From NCBI RefSeq assembly GCF_001613225.1, contig NZ_BDBY01000098.1, positions 1 to 36,921 on the forward strand: a stretch of 36,921 nucleotides of DNA, given 5' to 3'. The first letter of the stretch is position 1, and the number at the start of each line of letters is the position of its first letter. Shown here piece by piece: positions 31,995-36,921 of the stretch. The notes below the pieces were generated by a model. It did no database searches and was not told the origin of the DNA. It worked only from the letters and a program-made list of their open reading frames with translations. This DNA is from Nocardia pseudovaccinii NBRC 100343 (GTDB taxonomy: Bacteria > Actinomycetota > Actinomycetes > Mycobacteriales > Mycobacteriaceae). The translations under genes were made by a program, and so were the position numbers.

Positions 31995-33071
31995 CTACGT
32001 TGCCGCGGCATGGCGTCGCGGCGGGGTGCAACAGTCGATTGCGCAGGGGGCACCGTTCACGGTGCACCCATAACCCGGAATGTCGCCGAGTCGGCGCGGC
32101 GGGATACCGGTCAGATGCTCGTTGATCAGTTCCACGACCAACTGCGCGAAGCGGGGATCGGTCCCGGGGGTGGCGGCCCGCGCGAACGCCATGCCGAGTT
32201 CCTCGGCCTTCTCCTTGGCCTCGTTATCCAGATCCCAGATGACCTCGAGGTGATCGGAGACGAACCCGACCGGGCAGACCACGACCGCATCCACACCTTT
32301 GCCGGACAGATCCTCGAGATGATCGACGATATCGGGGTCCAGCCAAGGAATCTGCGGCGGACCGGAACGGGACTGCCACACCACGTCGAAATCGGTGAAT
32401 CCGGTTGCGGCGGCACACAATCGCGCGGCCTCGGCGACCTGACGGCTGTACAGCCGACCACCGTCCGCGGGCGGTCCTGCGGAAATATCGGCCGACACCG
32501 GTATCGAGTGCGCGGTGAAAACCAGCCGAGCACCATCGCGGCGCCCGGCCGGAAGCGCATCCACCGCGGCGCGAATCGCCGCCGCGAACGCCTCGATCAG
32601 CAACGGATGGTCGAAGTACTGCCGCAACTTCACCAGTTCCGGCGCATCCGCCCCGAAAGCCGAACGCGCCCTTGCGATGTCCTCGTCGTACTGCAGACAG
32701 CCGGAGTATCCACCCCACGCCGAGGTCGGGAACACCAGGGCCGACCGCACACCGTCGGCCGCCATGCGCGCGACGGTGTCCTCGGCCATCGGGTCCCAGT
32801 TGCGGTTACCGAAGTACACCGGCAATTCGATTCCGGCACCGGCCAATTCGCGTTCCACCGCGGCGATGATGTCGCGGTTGAGCGCATTGATCGGGGAGAC
32901 ACCGCCGAAGTGCAGGTAATGCTGCGCAACTTCCTCGAGACGTTCACGCGGCACGCCCCGCCCCCGAGTGACGTTCTCCAGGAACGGCATCACGTCCTCG
33001 GGGCGTTCCGGGCCGCCGAAGGACAGCAGTAGCAGCGCATCCACTTCTCCGGCAGTGGCATCCGCAGCCAC
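31995..33071 (-). CDS. hemH: Ferrochelatase (coproporphyrin type), 358 aa
   Basis: Inserts Fe2+ into the porphyrin; in actinobacteria the substrate is coproporphyrin III, so the enzyme is also called CpfC. Recognisable parts are [20 protein letters not shown] at the N-terminus, [19 protein letters not shown], the active-site [11 protein letters not shown], and [17 protein letters not shown]. Four C-terminal cysteines (336, 343, 347, 348 in [14 protein letters not shown]) and a Cys in [14 protein letters not shown] are potential [2Fe-2S] ligands, as in mycobacterial ferrochelatases. The GTG at 33071 follows a GGAGGAG. The gene is 16 bases downstream of inhA and therefore part of fabG1-inhA-hemH. 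Confidence 0.97.
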   Translation of the reverse strand: MAADATAGEVDALLLLSFGGPERPEDVMPFLENVTRGRGVPRERLEEVAQHYLHFGGVSPINALNRDIIAAVERELAGAGIELPVYFGNRNWDPMAEDTVARMAADGVRSALVFPTSAWGGYSGCLQYDEDIARARSAFGADAPELVKLRQYFDHPLLIEAFAAAIRAAVDALPAGRRDGARLVFTAHSIPVSADISAGPPADGGRLYSRQVAEAARLCAAATGFTDFDVVWQSRSGPPQIPWLDPDIVDHLEDLSGKGVDAVVVCPVGFVSDHLEVIWDLDNEAKEKAEELGMAFARAATPGTDPRFAQLVVELINEHLTGIPPRRLGDIPGYGCTVNGAPCAIDCCTPPRRHAAAT

Positions 33072-33087
33072 GGCTCCTCCTCCGGCT

Positions 33088-33927
33088 TCAGTTGGCGGCG
33101 AACCCGTTTTCCGGGAACCAAGTGTTGTGGCTGGCGCCGCCGTCCACATAGATGATCGAACCGGTGGTGCCGGGCAGCCAGTCCGACAGCAGCGTCACAA
33201 TGGATTTGGCGACCACGGTCGGGTCGTCGACATCCCAGCCGATCGGGGAGGCACCATCCCAGTACTCGTTGAGCATGGTCAGCTGCTTGGCGTCATCGGT
33301 GGCGGTGCCCGCGATGGCCTTGGCGGCGAGGGTCTTGATCGGACCTGCGGCGATCAGGTTCGACCGGACCTTCTTGGCGGTGCCGACTTCCCGCGCCACG
33401 TAGCGGTTCACCGATTCGAGGGCCGCCTTGGCCACACCCATCCAGTTGTAGTACGGCATGGCGGTGCGGGGGTCGAAGTCCATGCCCACGATGGAGCCGC
33501 CCTCGTTCATGACCGGGAGCACGGCACGGGCCAACGAGGCGTAGGACCACGCCGAGATCTCGAAGGCCTTGGCGGCGTCGGGGCCAGGACCGTCCAGGAA
33601 GGCCACCGCATCCGGGCCCATCAGTGTCTTGGGCGCGAAAGCAATGGAGTGCAGGACGCCGTCGACGCCCTCAGGGGCGAGCTCGCGCACCTTCTCCGGC
33701 AGGGAGGCCAGATCCTCCTCGCTCGTGACGTCCAGGCCGATGGCCGGGGCGACCTCTTGCGGCAGCCGCTTGGCGATCCGATCGATCAACCGCAGCCGCT
33801 CCGGAATGCCAGTGATGATCACCTTCGCGCCCTGCTGCTGCGCGACCGCCGCCGCGTGGAACGCGATCGAGGAATCGGTGATGATGCCGGTGATCAGGAT
33901 GGTCTTGCCTTCGAGCAATCCGCCCAT
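33088..33927 (-). CDS. inhA: NADH-dependent enoyl-ACP reductase InhA, 279 aa
   Basis: FAS-II enoyl reductase of mycolic-acid synthesis. The NAD-binding start [20 protein letters not shown] carries Ile21, and the HSIAF segment carries Ser94, both at the positions known from M. tuberculosis, where changes give isoniazid resistance; here the sensitive-type residues are present. Catalytic residues are in [11 protein letters not shown]: Tyr160 and Lys167, two higher than in M. tuberculosis, which points to a two-residue insertion between residues 95 and 149. The C-terminal substrate loop reads [25 protein letters not shown] lies upstream of the ATG. Located between fabG1 and hemH. Confidence 0.97.
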   Translation of the reverse strand: MGGLLEGKTILITGIITDSSIAFHAAAVAQQQGAKVIITGIPERLRLIDRIAKRLPQEVAPAIGLDVTSEEDLASLPEKVRELAPEGVDGVLHSIAFAPKTLMGPDAVAFLDGPGPDAAKAFEISAWSYASLARAVLPVMNEGGSIVGMDFDPRTAMPYYNWMGVAKAALESVNRYVAREVGTAKKVRSNLIAAGPIKTLAAKAIAGTATDDAKQLTMLNEYWDGASPIGWDVDDPTVVAKSIVTLLSDWLPGTTGSIIYVDGGASHNTWFPENGFAAN

Positions 33928-33998
33928 GGGTTTTCGGTTCTCCTGTTGTCGAAGTTCAACTGGTTACGCGACCGCCGAACACGCGGCTGCCGGTTGGG

Positions 33999-35813
<1,815 letters not shown>

Positions 35814-35817
<4 letters not shown>

Positions 35818-36821
35818 TGGCGCGGCGCCCGTCCGCTCGGGGCGCCGAATGCGTGGCGCCGGGTGGACACGAACCGGACCACGTCGGAGATCCAGTCCCG
35901 ATCGGTCTGCAGGGTGAGCACCGGTGCGCCGCAACTGCGCAGGGCCTGTTCGACCTGAACGCGATGACGCTCGGCGGCGGCCGCGAAATCGGCACGCAGC
36001 GAAGGCGTCACGCTGAATTCGCGGGTGCGCCCGGTCTCGGGATCGTGCAGCACCACATCGCCCACATCGGGCAGCGACAGGTCGCGCGGATCGAGGACCT
36101 CCACCGCGAGCAGATCGTGGCGCGCGGAGATGGCGCGCAGTGAGCGCTGCCAGTTGATATCACCGAGGAAGTCGCTGATGACCACCGCGAGTCCGCGCTT
36201 GCGCTGCGGGCGGCGCAGCGATTCGATCGCCTCGCGCAGATCGCCGCGCACACCGTCACGGGCATGCGGCGTCGTCGCGATCTCGCGCAGCATCGACTGC
36301 GCGTGCACCCGGCCGCTGCGCGCGGGAATGCGGGTCAACTGCTCACCGGTCGCGACGACCGCGCCGATCCGATTGCCACCACCACTGGTGAGGTGGGTGA
36401 TCGCCGCGGCGGCCGCGACGGCCAGATCGCGCTTCTGGCACAGTGCGGTACCGAAGTCGAGGCTGGCCGACAGATCGACCACCATCCAGGTCTCTAGTTC
36501 CCGGTCCGCGATCATCTGCCGCACATGCGGATGGGTGGTGCGGGCGGTGACCGACCAATCCATTTGGCGCACATCGTCGCCCGGCTGATAGGTCCTGGCC
36601 TCGCCTGGCTCCGAGCCGGGGCCCGGAATCAAGCCGAGGTGATCGCCGTGCAGCACACCGTCGAGTCGACGACGGACGGTCAGTTCCAGCGTTCTGAGCG
36701 CCGCCGTCAGCTTGGGGTCGGACAGTTCGCCCGATCGGAAAGACGGTGGTGCGTGTGGGGACATCGGCACTGGTGGAACCCCGTCTTGTGGAAAATCAGG
36801 CACAGCCGATGCCGAGGTCAC
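35814..36821 (-). CDS. DUF58 domain protein (Rv1480 type), 335 aa
   Basis: Cytoplasmic DUF58 protein of the MoxR operon. The family core is GEARTYQPGDDVRQMDWSVT followed by VVDLSASLDFGTA, an Asp-x-Ser-x-Ser motif like a VWA metal site, then LAVVISDFLGD and LLAVEVLDPRDLSLPDVG. The N-terminal 40 residues are Pro-rich and not conserved. The GTG at 36821 overlaps the moxR stop codon, favouring this start over the ATG at residue 20. DUF58 proteins accompany MoxR ATPases and VWA proteins; exact function not known. Confidence 0.92.
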
Positions 36822-36921
36822 TTCGGCTGGTTATTGCCGACGGCCGGAGACATCTGCGCGACCGGCGGCTGCGGCACCGCGTCCTGGGGGGCGGGCGGCT
36901 GCGGGATCGGCGGCTGCGCGC
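36818..36921 (-). CDS. moxR: C-terminal tail of MoxR-type AAA+ ATPase (partial)
   Basis: Only the last 34 codons are in the window: a Pro/Gln-rich tail (QPPIPQPPAPQDAVPQPPVA) ending VGNNQPK. No catalytic motif is visible. The assignment rests on position: it overlaps the DUF58 start by four bases and precedes DUF58-VWA-fabG1-inhA-hemH, where mycobacteria carry moxR1 (Rv1479, from memory). Similar proline-rich tails occur on actinobacterial MoxR proteins. Confidence 0.6.
   Translation of the reverse strand, partial: AQPPIPQPPAPQDAVPQPPVAQMSPAVGNNQPK

Overview
This is a 36.9 kb chromosomal window of high G+C DNA from a mycolic-acid actinobacterium, most likely Nocardia or a close relative (inference). 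The grounds are an InhA-type enoyl-ACP reductase next to a MabA-type FabG, actinobacterial lipoproteins of the DUF3558 and DUF7373 types, an F420-type luciferase-like oxidoreductase, XRE/DUF5753 regulators, and many genes that appear to be read from leaderless mRNAs. There are no rRNA or tRNA genes, no CRISPR array and no insertion sequence.

Layout. 1-6.9 kb: catabolic and accessory genes. They are the N-terminal part of a Tat-type dienelactone hydrolase, a class III CoA-transferase, a TetR regulator divergent from an FAD monooxygenase, a nucleoside hydrolase overlapping an amidohydrolase, and an NAD(P)-binding reductase divergent from a MarR regulator. 6.9-13.0 kb: the methylmalonyl-CoA mutase operon mutA-mutB-meaB (minus strand), with a TVP38-type membrane protein divergent from it. 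13.0-17.3 kb: accessory segment with a 36-codon peptide gene behind an ideal Shine-Dalgarno, an HtrA-like protease without a membrane anchor, a SnoaL-like protein, a small resolvase-like protein, and a three-gene unit (105-aa unknown, DUF6879, XRE/DUF5753). 17.3-23.4 kb: LLM oxidoreductase, YhgE/DUF3533-type membrane protein, a small membrane protein plus CorA transporter behind a well-formed promoter flanked by two dyads, arginyl-tRNA synthetase, and a DUF3558 lipoprotein. 23.4-29.4 kb: NfeD plus SPFH pair, DUF7373 lipoprotein, DUF3097 protein, an unknown protein and a secreted trypsin-like protease. 29.5-36.9 kb: an FHA-FHA-ABC transporter (Rv1747 type), then on the minus strand moxR (partial)-DUF58-VWA, fabG1-inhA-hemH.

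How it fits together. From memory of M. tuberculosis, the backbone moxR-DUF58-VWA-fabG1-inhA-hemH / DUF3097 / NfeD-SPFH / TVP38 / mutA-mutB-meaB follows the order of Rv1479-Rv1496. The other genes look like lineage-specific insertions into that backbone. The backbone supports mycolic-acid elongation (FabG1, InhA), haem synthesis (HemH), propionyl-CoA/methylmalonyl-CoA metabolism (MutAB, MeaB) and envelope or membrane maintenance (MoxR/VWA, NfeD/SPFH, TVP38). The most promising unexplained items are the 36-aa peptide gene, the 105-aa/DUF6879/XRE unit with its divergent resolvase-like neighbour, the two-dyad promoter of the small membrane protein-CorA operon, and the trypsin-like protease with a changed oxyanion-hole loop.
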